Assembly: GCA_963741305.1 (NCBI GenBank)
Contig: CAVUHL010000003.1
Span: forward strand, 2,666,001 to 2,730,000
Length of the DNA stretch: 64,000 bases
Direction of reading: 5' to 3'
DNA from: DATMER01 sp963741305
GTDB lineage: Bacteria > Acidobacteriota > Thermoanaerobaculia > Multivoradales > UBA5704
This document shows, in pieces, positions 1 to 9,256 of the stretch; the first letter of the stretch is position 1; each line of letters begins with the position of its first letter. The notes beneath the pieces were generated by a model, which did not search any database, had not been told where the DNA came from, and saw only the letters and a program-made list of their open reading frames with translations. The position numbers and the translations under genes are program-made.

Positions 1-1721
1 TCCGCGCGGCCGGCAGCGGGGTCGACATCGAGGTCTTCACCTCCGACGGCACGGCAGCAGGCACCCAGCAGCTCGTGGAGATCAACGGCCAGGCCTCCGC
101 CATCGAGCCGGGCCCCTGGGGCTCGCTGTTCGAGGCCCGGCCCCTCGCGGACCGCAACGGCACCCTCTTCTTTCAAGCGTCGGACGGCATCTCCGGGACC
201 GAGCTGTGGAAGAGCGACGGCACCGAGGCCGGCACGCAGCAAGTCGAAGACATCGTCCCGGGAACCGGCAGCTCTGTACCCTCCGAGATCACGCCCCTTG
301 GCGGCAGCATCCTATTCAACGCAAACGAAGAGCTGTGGATCTCGGACGGCACCGGAGCGGGAACCTCCCTGCTGAAAGACCTTGCCCCCCAGAACCTGAC
401 CGCCTTCGGCGGACAGGTCTTTTTCACGGCCATCGCCTCCGCCGAGGACAAGCTGTGGAAGAGCGACGGCACCGAGGCCGGCACCGTTCCCGTCCGGGAA
501 ATCCCGCCCGTCCCCCTCTCTCCCAGCCAGCTCACGCCGGCCGGCAACCTCCTCTTCTTCGCCGGCACGGTCCTCGGCGAGTCCACCCTCTGGCGGACGG
601 ACGGCACAGCGAACGGAACCTTCCAGACCACATTCCCAGGCATTGTCCCGACCCCGCCGCCTTCGAGCCCGGACAACCTCATCCGGGTTGGCAGCTCCGT
701 CTTCCTTTCCGCCGAGAACGCCTCGCAAGGTCGTGAGCTCTGGAGGAGCAACGGCATTCACATGGTTCCAATCAAGGACATCCGCCCCGGATCCGGCTCA
801 AGCATCGTCCAATCCTTTGGTTTCCCTCCCATGGCCTGGGCCACCGCGCGCGGCAGGCTCTTCTTTCCGGCCGACGATGGGATGGCGGGCGAGGAGCTGT
901 GGGTGAGCGACGGCACCGGGTCCGGCACCTTTCGCCTCCGGGACGTCTTCTTCGGCCCCGGCTCGTCCGAGATCCGGTGGCTGACTGCCGTCGGCGACCG
1001 CGTCTACTTCGTCGCCGACGACGGCACCCACGGCCGGGAGCCGTGGGTGAGCGACGGCACCGCCATCGGCACCCGGATGCTCGCCGACCTCTTCCCGGGC
1101 CCGGGCTCCTCCGTGCCCGAGCAGCTCGAGGCCGTAGGGCAGAACCTGATCTTCTCGGCTCATACCCCAGACCACGGCCGCGAGCCCTGGCTCGCCGACG
1201 GCGACACGGTCGGCACCCGCCGGCTCGCCGACCTCGCGCCGGGACCGATCCCCTCCTCGCCCATCAGCTTCACCCTTTCCGGCCCCTGGCTCTACTTCGT
1301 GGCCACGGATGCCAGCACCGGCTTCGAGCTCTACTCGGCTCCGCGGGAGTCCGTGGATGGTGGGATGAGCTTCTACACCGTAACTCCCTGCCGCCTCGTG
1401 GATACCCGCACGAGCGGAGGGCCGCTTGCGGGAAACTCCCCGGTGACCTTCGACGCGGCAGGCCTCTGCGGCATCCCCGAAACCGCGCAGGCCCTGGCTG
1501 TCAACGTAACCGCGGTCGACCCGTCCATCCCCGGCGACCTGACCCTCTTCCGCGCCACTACGTTGGCACCGGACGCCAGCTCGCTCTCCTTCACCCCGGG
1601 AAGGGCCCGGTCCAACAACGCCACGGTCCGCCTGGGCGACGGTGCTTTCTCCGTGAGGGCCCTCCCGGAATCCTCGATGAGCGTCCATCTGGTCGTGGAT
1701 GTCAGCGGGTATTACGAGTAG
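1..1721 (+). CDS. Secreted ELWxSDGTxAGT-repeat protein, 5' truncated by window edge
   Basis: The reading frame is open to the left edge (first full codon at position 3) and already encodes a repeat unit (VFTSDGTAAGT) before the first possible start codon, a GTG at 75. The true start is therefore outside the window. The visible part holds about eight repeats of the form [EL]W-x-SDGT-x-AGT, each followed by an acidic-proline-glycine turn such as D(I/L)xPGxGSS. Such repeats are expected to form a beta-propeller-like extracellular structure. The last ~115 residues form a separate module (FYTVTPCRLVDTR ... VVDVSGYYE) that recurs at the C-termini of the next two proteins. Substrate or binding partner is unknown. 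It is the first of three tandem paralogues; 18 bp separate its TAG from the next start. Confidence 0.85.
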   Translation, partial: RAAGSGVDIEVFTSDGTAAGTQQLVEINGQASAIEPGPWGSLFEARPLADRNGTLFFQASDGISGTELWKSDGTEAGTQQVEDIVPGTGSSVPSEITPLGGSILFNANEELWISDGTGAGTSLLKDLAPQNLTAFGGQVFFTAIASAEDKLWKSDGTEAGTVPVREIPPVPLSPSQLTPAGNLLFFAGTVLGESTLWRTDGTANGTFQTTFPGIVPTPPPSSPDNLIRVGSSVFLSAENASQGRELWRSNGIHMVPIKDIRPGSGSSIVQSFGFPPMAWATARGRLFFPADDGMAGEELWVSDGTGSGTFRLRDVFFGPGSSEIRWLTAVGDRVYFVADDGTHGREPWVSDGTAIGTRMLADLFPGPGSSVPEQLEAVGQNLIFSAHTPDHGREPWLADGDTVGTRRLADLAPGPIPSSPISFTLSGPWLYFVATDASTGFELYSAPRESVDGGMSFYTVTPCRLVDTRTSGGPLAGNSPVTFDAAGLCGIPETAQALAVNVTAVDPSIPGDLTLFRATTLAPDASSLSFTPGRARSNNATVRLGDGAFSVRALPESSMSVHLVVDVSGYYE

Positions 1722-1739
1722 GCCAATGGAGGCCTGCCG

Positions 1740-4700
1740 ATGCCGCGTCTAGCCTGTCGCTCCCTGGTGCTCTCCGCCCTGCTCGCAACGGCCCTCCAGG
1801 CCCAGCCCGCTTTCCTGGTAAAGGACATCGCTTCCGGGTTCGAGCCGCCAACCTGGCCGTACGATAGGAGGTGGGTCGCTCTAGGAAACCTCGCCGTCTT
1901 TGCGGCCTACGACACCGTCCATGGCATAGAGATCTGGAAGAGCGACGGCACCGCCGCAGGAACCCACCCCATCCTGGACATCTGCCCCGGTATCTGTTCG
2001 GCCGACCCGGGGCCCTTGGTGGCCGTGGGCAGCACGGTTTTCTTCGGGGCGGACGACGGCGTACACGGACCTTCCCTCTGGAAGACCGACGGCACCGCCG
2101 CGGGGACCACCCTGGTCCGGGAGACCGCTCCTTCGGCGCCGGCTGCAGTCGGCGGCCTGCTCGTGTTCGCCGCCATGACGCCGGAGAGCGGCTATGAGAT
2201 CTGGCGGAGCGACGGCACACGGGCCGGCACCTTCCCTCTGGGCGACCTGATGCCGGGGCCGAGCAGCTCGTTTCCAAGGCTGCTGGGATATGCCGGGGAC
2301 TGGCTCCTCTTCTCAGCCTCCGACCCCGTGCAACGCGGGCTGTGGAGGACCGACGGGACCGTCGCAAACACCTCCTTCGTCGCCTCCGCAGGTGCCTGGT
2401 ACTCGGAATACACGCAGCACCTCTACCCCTCGATCGGCGGTAGGCTGTTCTACTCCGCCACCGACAATCACCTCTGGGTCAGCGACGGCACGCCCGTGGG
2501 GACCTACAAGGTCTCCAACCTCTTCATCGGTGGCATCAGTAGCGGGATCGTCCCTCCGCTCGCCGCCGCCGGAAACGAGGTCTACTTCAGCTCAAACGAC
2601 GCGAGCGGCTGGGAGCTCTGGAAGAGCGACGGCACCCCGGCCGGGACCGTCCTGGTGAAGGACCTCAACCCGGGGGCGGAAAGCTCGTTTCCCCTTGAGC
2701 TCACTACCGTGGGAGACCTTGTCTTCTTCCGGGCCATCTCTTCGGCCTCCAGCGCCAAGCTCTGGAGGAGCGACGGCACCGCGGCCGGCACCCTACCCAT
2801 CGAGCCCGGCACGGAGCTCTACTTTGAGGACGGCTTCAGCGGCTTTCAGGCCCTCGGCGACAAGCTGCTCTTCTTCGGCTTCTGGGATGGGTACGGCCGC
2901 GAGCCCGGGGTGTCGGACGGCACCAGCGCCGGGACCGACCTGCTCGACGACATCTATCCAGGGCCCTCTTCCTCGATCAGTGACTTCCTCTTTCCGCCGA
3001 ACCGGCTGGACGCCGGGGCGATCGCGGATGGAGAGTGGCTCTTCCGGGCGAAGACACCGGACGGCTGGGGCGTGTGGAAAAGCGACGGCACGGCCGCCGG
3101 GACCGAGCTCGTTGAGCAGATCCACGAGGGGGCCGGCGCCTCGGGCCTCAGCCCTCTCTTTGATCCCGCCGCCCCGAGCCTGGCGGACCTCGACGGCACC
3201 CTGATCTTCGCCGCCAATGACGACGGCGGACCGATGGAGCTCTGGCGCAGCGATGGCTCGGAGGCAGGGACATCGCAGATCGACGACCAGCTAACGCCGA
3301 GCGACCTTACACGGCTCGGAGGCCACGTTTATTTCTCGGCCTACAGCCTCTGGAGAACCGACGGGGCAACGGTGGAAGTCGGTCAGTCCGCCTCTGGCTC
3401 CAACATTCTTCAACTCACCGTGGCAGGCCCATACCTCTTCTATGTCCGAGCGGATCTGGATGGGGACCGCCTCGAGCGGACCGATGGGACGACTTCCGTC
3501 CAGATCATCAACGTGGGGGGCACGATCCTCAGGCAGTTGACCGCGGCCGGCTCGAAACTGTTCTTCTCCCGGTTGGCGGGAGACGGCGAGGAGCTCTGGC
3601 AGAGCAGCGGCGCACCTTTCGACGCCGTGGAGCTGGAGATCTTCCCGGGCGAGGGCTCCGCGCAGCCGCGGTCTATCGCCGCCTTCGGCAGCTCCGTTTT
3701 CCTCTCGGCGGATGACGGCTCGACGGGCCGGGAGCTTTGGTTCAGCGATGGCACACCCGCCGGAACCCGCCGGGTCAAGGACATCTTCCCAGGCCCCGGC
3801 TCTTCCGGCCCGCACTCGACCGTCGCGGCGGGCAACCTGGCCTTCTTTGTGGCCGACGACGGCATTGCCGGCGCCGAGCTGTGGAGGTCCAACGGCACCG
3901 CCGCCGGCACCTTCCGGGTCAAGGACATCCGCACCGGCCCCCAATCCTCCTTGATCCGGAGCCTCATCGCCCATGGCAACCGTGTCTTCTTCGCGGCCGA
4001 TGACGGCGTCAACGGTGCCGAGCTTTGGACGAGCGACGGCACCGAGGCCGGGACCTTCCTGGTCGAGGACATCCGGCCGGGCGCCGGCTCCTCGTACCCC
4101 GGCAACTTCCGCGCCGTGGGTCATGCAGTCCTGTTCGCGGCGGACGATGGCACCCACGGTCTGGAGCCATGGAGGACGGACGGCACCGCGCCGGGAACCT
4201 TCCTGATCCAGGATGTCCTGCCTGGGCTGGAGCCGTCGAGCCCCGTTGGCTTCACCCTCTCCGGGGACTACCTCTACTTCATCGCCAACGACCGCGCCCA
4301 TGGCTTCGAGCTCTGGGCCTTGGACCGCGCCGTCCTAAGCTTGGCCCTGTCCGCGGCCAAGAGGGTCGTCAGCCCGGCCTTCGAGGGGGGCACCGTCACC
4401 TACGAGATCGTGATCACCAACACCGGCGCCGGACCCCACCCGGACAACCCCGGCGACGAGATGGTGGACATCCTCCCCGCTCCCCTCGACCTGACCGGAG
4501 CCTCCTCGGACGTGGGCACCGTCTCCTTGGATTTCAGCATGAACAAAGTGGCCTGGAACGGCGCGCTCGATCCGGGCGAATCGGCCACGGTCACCATCGA
4601 GGCGACAGTCGCCTCGTTCAGCCAGTACCAGTCCTTCTCCAACCAGGCCACCCTCTCCTTTGACTCGGATGGCGATGGCGTCAACGAGTCGGCCGGTGTC

Positions 4701-5117
4701 AGCGACGATCCGGGCCGCAGCGGATCGGGGCAGGCGACGCCGGTGGTCGTCTCCACGCCGCCGCTCGACTTCCACACCGTGACCCCGTGCCGGGTCCTCG
4801 ACACTCGGAGCTCCACGCCGCTCGCCTCAGGGGTGGCGCGAACCATCACACTGAGCGGCACTTGCGGCATCCCGGCCACGGCCAAGGCGGTCGCGGCCAA
4901 CCTGACCGTCCTGGGGGCCACGGCCCAGGGGAACCTCGTCGTCTACCCCGCGGGCATTCCGGTCCCATCCACGAGCAATGCGAACTTCTCGGCGGGTCAG
5001 GTGCGGGCCAACAACGCCCATCTCGCCCTCGCCGGAGGCCAGGTTGATGCCCGGGCCCTAGTCGTAGGTGGCGGCACGGTCCACCTGATCCTGGATGTGA
5101 ACGGGTATTACGAGTAA
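1740..5117 (+). CDS. Secreted ELWxSDGTxAGT-repeat protein with DUF11-like and C-terminal VNGYYE module
   Basis: 1125 residues. An N-terminal signal peptide (basic MPRLACR, then a hydrophobic stretch ending LQAQ) indicates export. Residues ~25-860 are a long run of ELWKSDGTAAGT-type repeats. They are followed by a DUF11-like domain (about 870-1005: VTYEIVITNTGAGPHPDNPGDEMVD...) and the terminal TPCRVLDTR...VNGYYE module (about 1010-1125). The ATG start is supported by a TGGAGG ribosome site at 1727-1732. The protein is a close paralogue of the next gene, and the last ~750 bp are almost identical between the two. Function is unknown; a cell-surface or matrix role fits the architecture but is inference. 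Confidence 0.85.
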   Translation: MPRLACRSLVLSALLATALQAQPAFLVKDIASGFEPPTWPYDRRWVALGNLAVFAAYDTVHGIEIWKSDGTAAGTHPILDICPGICSADPGPLVAVGSTVFFGADDGVHGPSLWKTDGTAAGTTLVRETAPSAPAAVGGLLVFAAMTPESGYEIWRSDGTRAGTFPLGDLMPGPSSSFPRLLGYAGDWLLFSASDPVQRGLWRTDGTVANTSFVASAGAWYSEYTQHLYPSIGGRLFYSATDNHLWVSDGTPVGTYKVSNLFIGGISSGIVPPLAAAGNEVYFSSNDASGWELWKSDGTPAGTVLVKDLNPGAESSFPLELTTVGDLVFFRAISSASSAKLWRSDGTAAGTLPIEPGTELYFEDGFSGFQALGDKLLFFGFWDGYGREPGVSDGTSAGTDLLDDIYPGPSSSISDFLFPPNRLDAGAIADGEWLFRAKTPDGWGVWKSDGTAAGTELVEQIHEGAGASGLSPLFDPAAPSLADLDGTLIFAANDDGGPMELWRSDGSEAGTSQIDDQLTPSDLTRLGGHVYFSAYSLWRTDGATVEVGQSASGSNILQLTVAGPYLFYVRADLDGDRLERTDGTTSVQIINVGGTILRQLTAAGSKLFFSRLAGDGEELWQSSGAPFDAVELEIFPGEGSAQPRSIAAFGSSVFLSADDGSTGRELWFSDGTPAGTRRVKDIFPGPGSSGPHSTVAAGNLAFFVADDGIAGAELWRSNGTAAGTFRVKDIRTGPQSSLIRSLIAHGNRVFFAADDGVNGAELWTSDGTEAGTFLVEDIRPGAGSSYPGNFRAVGHAVLFAADDGTHGLEPWRTDGTAPGTFLIQDVLPGLEPSSPVGFTLSGDYLYFIANDRAHGFELWALDRAVLSLALSAAKRVVSPAFEGGTVTYEIVITNTGAGPHPDNPGDEMVDILPAPLDLTGASSDVGTVSLDFSMNKVAWNGALDPGESATVTIEATVASFSQYQSFSNQATLSFDSDGDGVNESAGVSDDPGRSGSGQATPVVVSTPPLDFHTVTPCRVLDTRSSTPLASGVARTITLSGTCGIPATAKAVAANLTVLGATAQGNLVVYPAGIPVPSTSNANFSAGQVRANNAHLALAGGQVDARALVVGGGTVHLILDVNGYYE

Positions 5118-5152
5118 GGTTAGATCCTGAATTGACCGTATCTGGAGGACTG

Positions 5153-8100
5153 ATGACACGCTTGCGCAGCCTTGCTCCCCTCCTTCTCTCCGCCTTGCTC
5201 GGCTCAGCCCTCCAAGCCCAGCCCTTCCTGGTCAAGGACATCGCTCCCGGCTTCGAGTCCCCATACTGGCCTTACTCGATCGAGTGGGTCGCTTTGGGAG
5301 ACCTCGCCGTCTTCACGACGTATGACCCCATCCATGGCATTGAGATCTGGAAGAGCGACGGCACCGCCGCCGGCACCTCCCCGATCCTGGACATCTGCCC
5401 CGGCATCTGCTCGTCCAACCCGTCAAGCCTGGCGGTCGTGGGCAGTGTGGTCTTCTTCGCGGCGAATGACGGCGTTCACGGCTACTCCCTCTGGAAGAGC
5501 GACGGCACCGCCGCCGGAACGGCCCTGGTCCGGGAGGTCCTGCCTTCGGACACGATCGCGCTCGGCAGCGTGCTCCTGTTCGCGGGCACGACGCCGGAAA
5601 CCGGCAAGGAGCTCTGGCGGAGCGACGGCACACGGGATGGCACCTTTCCCCTGGGAGACCTCTGGCCGGGCTTCGGCTCTTCGTCTCCCCTGTCGCTGGG
5701 GTATGCCGGAGACCTGCTGCTCTTCTCGGCGGAGAACCCGATTCAGGGGCGCGGGCTGTGGAAGACCGATGGGACCGCGGCAGGCACCTCCTTCGTCACC
5801 TACGCTGACGGGCTCGGGGGGCGGCCGTACACCCGGCAGCCCCACCCTACGCTCGGCAGCCGCCTGTTCTTCCCCGGCACTGACGGCAGGGTCTGGGTCA
5901 GCGATGGCACCCCCGCCGGGACCCATCAGGTCGCGGATGTCATCCTGGGCGGCGGCAACAACGGGTACACACCGAGCCTCGTCGCCCTCGGGAGCGAGAT
6001 CTTCTTCAGCGGCTTCGACGCGGGCGGCTCCGAGCTCTGGAAAAGCGACGGTACCCCCGCTGGGACAGTCCGGGTCAAGGACATCAACCCCGGTGCGGCA
6101 AGCTCCTCTCCCGGCGAGATCATCGCCATGGGAGGGCATGTCTTCTTCCGGGCCTCGGCATCCCCCTACCTCTGGAAGAGCGACGGCACCGAAGCCGGCA
6201 CCGTGCCCGTCGAGCCGGGCATGGCCATCAGTTTCGAGGACGGCTACAACGGCTTCCAGGCCCTCGGCGACAAACTGGTCTTCTTCGCCTATACGGATGA
6301 GATGAGCCGTGAGCCATGGGTGAGCGACGGCACCGGCGCCGGGACCATGCTGCTCGAGGACGTCTATCCCGGGGTCACCTCCTCGTTCGACAACTCCAGC
6401 TTTCCGATGAGCCGCCTCGAAGGCGGGGTCGTGGTGGACGGAGAGTGGATCTTCCGTGCCCTCACGCCGAGCGGCTGGACGATCTGGAAGAGCGACGGTA
6501 CGCCGGCCGGGACCGAGCTCGTGAAAGACATTCATGAGGGGAATGGAGTCTGGGGCGTCAGCCCCGGCTTCGATCCCGCCGCCCCAAGCCTGGTGGACCT
6601 CGACGGCACTCTCATCCTCACCGCCGATGGCGATGCCTGGCCCATGGATCTCTGGCGCAGCGACGGCTCGGAGGCAGGGACTTCGCGGATCGACGAAGGA
6701 GATCCCGATCCCGTTCAGCTCGCGCCAAGCGACTTGAACCGCCTCGGCGGTCACGTCTACTTCACTGCAGGTAGCCTCTTCAAGACCGAAGGGGCCACGG
6801 TAGAGGTCGCAGCCAACCTAGGCAGCTACCTCCTGTACCTCACCCCCGTGGGCACCAACCTCTTCTTTGTCACGAACGATCTGACCGGGCACCGGCTCTT
6901 CCGGACCGACGGATCGTCCATCACCCAGATCTGGAGCGTCGGAGCGGTGGTCAGCCAGTTGACCGGGGCCGGCTCGAACCTGTTCTTTGCCCGGTTCAAC
7001 GAGGATGGCGAGGAGCTCTGGAAGAGTGGCGGCGAACCGGACGACGCCCTGAAGCTCGAGATCTTCCCGGGGCCCGGCTCCGCAAACCCGCAATCCATCG
7101 CCGCCTTCGGCGGCTCCGTCTTCCTCTCCGCGGACGACGGCACCGCGGGCCGGGAGCTCTGGTTCAGCAACGGCACCCCCGCCGGGACCCGCCGGGTCAA
7201 GGACATCTTCCCCGGCGCCGGCTCCTCCGGCCCGCGCTCGATCGTCGCGGCAGGCAACCTGGTCTTCTTCGTGGCCGACGACGGCATTGCCGGCGCCGAG
7301 CTGTGGAGATCCGACGGCACAGCCGCCGGCACCTTCCGGGTCAGGGACATCCGCCCCGGCCCCCAGTCCTCCTGGATCCAGGGTCTCACCGCCTATGGCG
7401 ACATGGTCGTTTTTGCCGCCGACGACGGCGTGAACGGCGTCGAGCTCTGGGGGAGCTACGGCTCCGTGGATGCAGCCTTCATGATCAAGGACATCCGGCC
7501 GGGCGCCGGCTCCTCCTTCCCCGGCAGCTTCCGCGTGGCAGGCCACACCGTCCTGTTTGCCGCTGACGACGGAACCCATGGCCTGGAGCCGTGGCGGACG
7601 GACGGCTTCGCGGCGGGGACCTCCCTGGTCCAGGACATCCTGACGGGACCGGAGCCGTCGAGCCCCGCGGGCTTCACCCTCTCCGGGGACTACCTCTACT
7701 TCACGGCCAACGACGGCGCCCATGGCTTCGAGCTCTGGGCTCTGGACCGTGCCACGCTCGGCTCGACCCTGGCCGCGGCCAAGAGGGTCGTCAGCCCAGC
7801 CTTCGAGGGGGGCACCGTCACCTACGAGATCGTGATCACCAACACCGGCGCCGGGCCCCACCCGGACAACCCCGGCGACGAGATGGTGGACATCCTCCCA
7901 TTTCCCGTCGACCTGACCGGAGCCTCCTCGGACGTGGGCACCGTCTCCTTGGATTTCAGCATGAACCGGGTGGCCTGGAACGGCGCGCTCGATCCGGGCG
8001 AATCGGCCACGGTCACCATCGAGGCGACAGTCGCCTCGTTCAGCCAGTACCAGTCCTTCTCCAACCAGGCCACCCTCTCCTTTGACTCGGATGGCGATGG

Positions 8101-8539
8101 CGTCAACGAGTCGGCCGGTGTCAGCGACGATCCGGGCCGCAGCGGATCGGGGCAGGCGACGCCGGTGGTCGTCTCCACGCCGCCGCTCGACTTCCATACC
8201 GTGACCCCGTGCCGGGTCCTCGACACTCGGAGCTCCACGCCGCTCGCCTCAGGGGTGGCGCGAACTGTCACACTGAGCGGCACTTGCGGCATCCCGGCCA
8301 CGGCCAAGGCGGTCGCGGCCAACCTGACCGTCCTGGGGGCCACGGCCCAGGGGAACCTCGTCGTCTACCCCGCGGGCATTCCGGTCCCAGCCACGAGCAA
8401 CGCGAACTTCTCGGCAGGTCAGGTGAGGGCCAACAACGCCCACCTCCCCCTCGCCGGCGGCCAGGTCAACGCCCGGGCTTTCGTCACTGGCGGGGGCACG
8501 GTCCACCTGATCCTGGATGTGAACGGGTATTACGAGTAG
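5153..8539 (+). CDS. Secreted ELWxSDGTxAGT-repeat protein, paralogue of preceding gene
   Basis: 1128 residues from the ATG at 5153. That start is preferred over the in-frame TTG at 5132 because GGAGG lies just upstream of it and the protein then begins with a clean signal peptide (MTRLRSLAPLLLSALLGSALQAQ). Order of parts: signal peptide, ELWKSDGTAAGT repeats, DUF11-like domain, C-terminal TPCRVLDTR...VNGYYE module. The repeat part has diverged clearly from the preceding gene, whereas the DUF11-like and terminal modules are nearly identical at the DNA level. This suggests duplication followed by gene conversion or strong constraint on the 3' third. Function is unknown. Confidence 0.85.
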   Translation: MTRLRSLAPLLLSALLGSALQAQPFLVKDIAPGFESPYWPYSIEWVALGDLAVFTTYDPIHGIEIWKSDGTAAGTSPILDICPGICSSNPSSLAVVGSVVFFAANDGVHGYSLWKSDGTAAGTALVREVLPSDTIALGSVLLFAGTTPETGKELWRSDGTRDGTFPLGDLWPGFGSSSPLSLGYAGDLLLFSAENPIQGRGLWKTDGTAAGTSFVTYADGLGGRPYTRQPHPTLGSRLFFPGTDGRVWVSDGTPAGTHQVADVILGGGNNGYTPSLVALGSEIFFSGFDAGGSELWKSDGTPAGTVRVKDINPGAASSSPGEIIAMGGHVFFRASASPYLWKSDGTEAGTVPVEPGMAISFEDGYNGFQALGDKLVFFAYTDEMSREPWVSDGTGAGTMLLEDVYPGVTSSFDNSSFPMSRLEGGVVVDGEWIFRALTPSGWTIWKSDGTPAGTELVKDIHEGNGVWGVSPGFDPAAPSLVDLDGTLILTADGDAWPMDLWRSDGSEAGTSRIDEGDPDPVQLAPSDLNRLGGHVYFTAGSLFKTEGATVEVAANLGSYLLYLTPVGTNLFFVTNDLTGHRLFRTDGSSITQIWSVGAVVSQLTGAGSNLFFARFNEDGEELWKSGGEPDDALKLEIFPGPGSANPQSIAAFGGSVFLSADDGTAGRELWFSNGTPAGTRRVKDIFPGAGSSGPRSIVAAGNLVFFVADDGIAGAELWRSDGTAAGTFRVRDIRPGPQSSWIQGLTAYGDMVVFAADDGVNGVELWGSYGSVDAAFMIKDIRPGAGSSFPGSFRVAGHTVLFAADDGTHGLEPWRTDGFAAGTSLVQDILTGPEPSSPAGFTLSGDYLYFTANDGAHGFELWALDRATLGSTLAAAKRVVSPAFEGGTVTYEIVITNTGAGPHPDNPGDEMVDILPFPVDLTGASSDVGTVSLDFSMNRVAWNGALDPGESATVTIEATVASFSQYQSFSNQATLSFDSDGDGVNESAGVSDDPGRSGSGQATPVVVSTPPLDFHTVTPCRVLDTRSSTPLASGVARTVTLSGTCGIPATAKAVAANLTVLGATAQGNLVVYPAGIPVPATSNANFSAGQVRANNAHLPLAGGQVNARAFVTGGGTVHLILDVNGYYE

Positions 8540-8578
8540 GGAGTAGAATCCTCGGGTTCAACCGGTGAGGAGCGCCCT

Positions 8579-9256
8579 ATGACCCAGCTGGAGCAGACGC
8601 AGTCGGTCGTCCTGGATCCACCTGCCGCGAGCGGCACGAACGACCTTTTCCGCACGGTGCTGCGCGTGGCCTGGCTGTCCATCTGCCTGGGCCTCGCGCT
8701 GGAAACCGTGCTCCTCGTCCTTGCCGCCTTCACCGGCACGGCCGGCGACAGCCCGAAGCCGTTCATTTCGGACCTCGCCAACAAGGTCTCGTGGTCCTTC
8801 ATCGTCTGCGTCGGGCTCGCCTTCGGCAGCACGGCGAGCAAGGCCCGGGAAGGGATCATGGGTGTGCTCGGCCTGATCTCGGCCCCGGTCGGGTTCACCG
8901 CCGCCCGTGCCATGCACAAGGCAGTCAACGGCGCGATGGGTGTCGCCGGCAAGGCCATGGCTCCGAGCCTGGTGCTCCTGGTCGGGGGGCTCAAGGGGGT
9001 GCAGTACGCGCTCTTCGGCGCCGTCCTCGGCTGGATCACGAAGCGCGCCTTCGGCCTCAAGGCGCACGTGGCAGCCGGGCTCGCCTTCGGCCTGACGTTC
9101 GGCCTCGCCATCGTGGCCACCACGGTCCGTGCCGCCCCCGCCCCGGTTCCCACGGTCGACATCGCCGCCCGGGTGCTCAACGAAGTGCTCTTCCCCGTGG
9201 GCTGCTCCCTGATCCTGTACGCGTCAGAGGCGCTGGCAAAGCGGCTACCCAGGTAA
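8579..9256 (+). CDS. Integral membrane protein of unknown function
   Basis: 225 residues. The ATG follows a GTGAGGAG ribosome site at about 8564-8571. A short polar N-terminus is followed by about five hydrophobic segments (residues ~27-55, 75-105, 122-145, 150-185 and 200-217), several of them Gly/Ala-rich, with basic loops such as KARE and TKRAFGLKA. I do not recognise the family. The gene follows the surface-protein genes by 39 bp. It overlaps the patatin gene tail to tail by 12 bp, so the two cannot share a transcript. It could be a partner of the exported proteins upstream, but nothing in the sequence shows that. Confidence 0.7.
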   Translation: MTQLEQTQSVVLDPPAASGTNDLFRTVLRVAWLSICLGLALETVLLVLAAFTGTAGDSPKPFISDLANKVSWSFIVCVGLAFGSTASKAREGIMGVLGLISAPVGFTAARAMHKAVNGAMGVAGKAMAPSLVLLVGGLKGVQYALFGAVLGWITKRAFGLKAHVAAGLAFGLTFGLAIVATTVRAAPAPVPTVDIAARVLNEVLFPVGCSLILYASEALAKRLPR

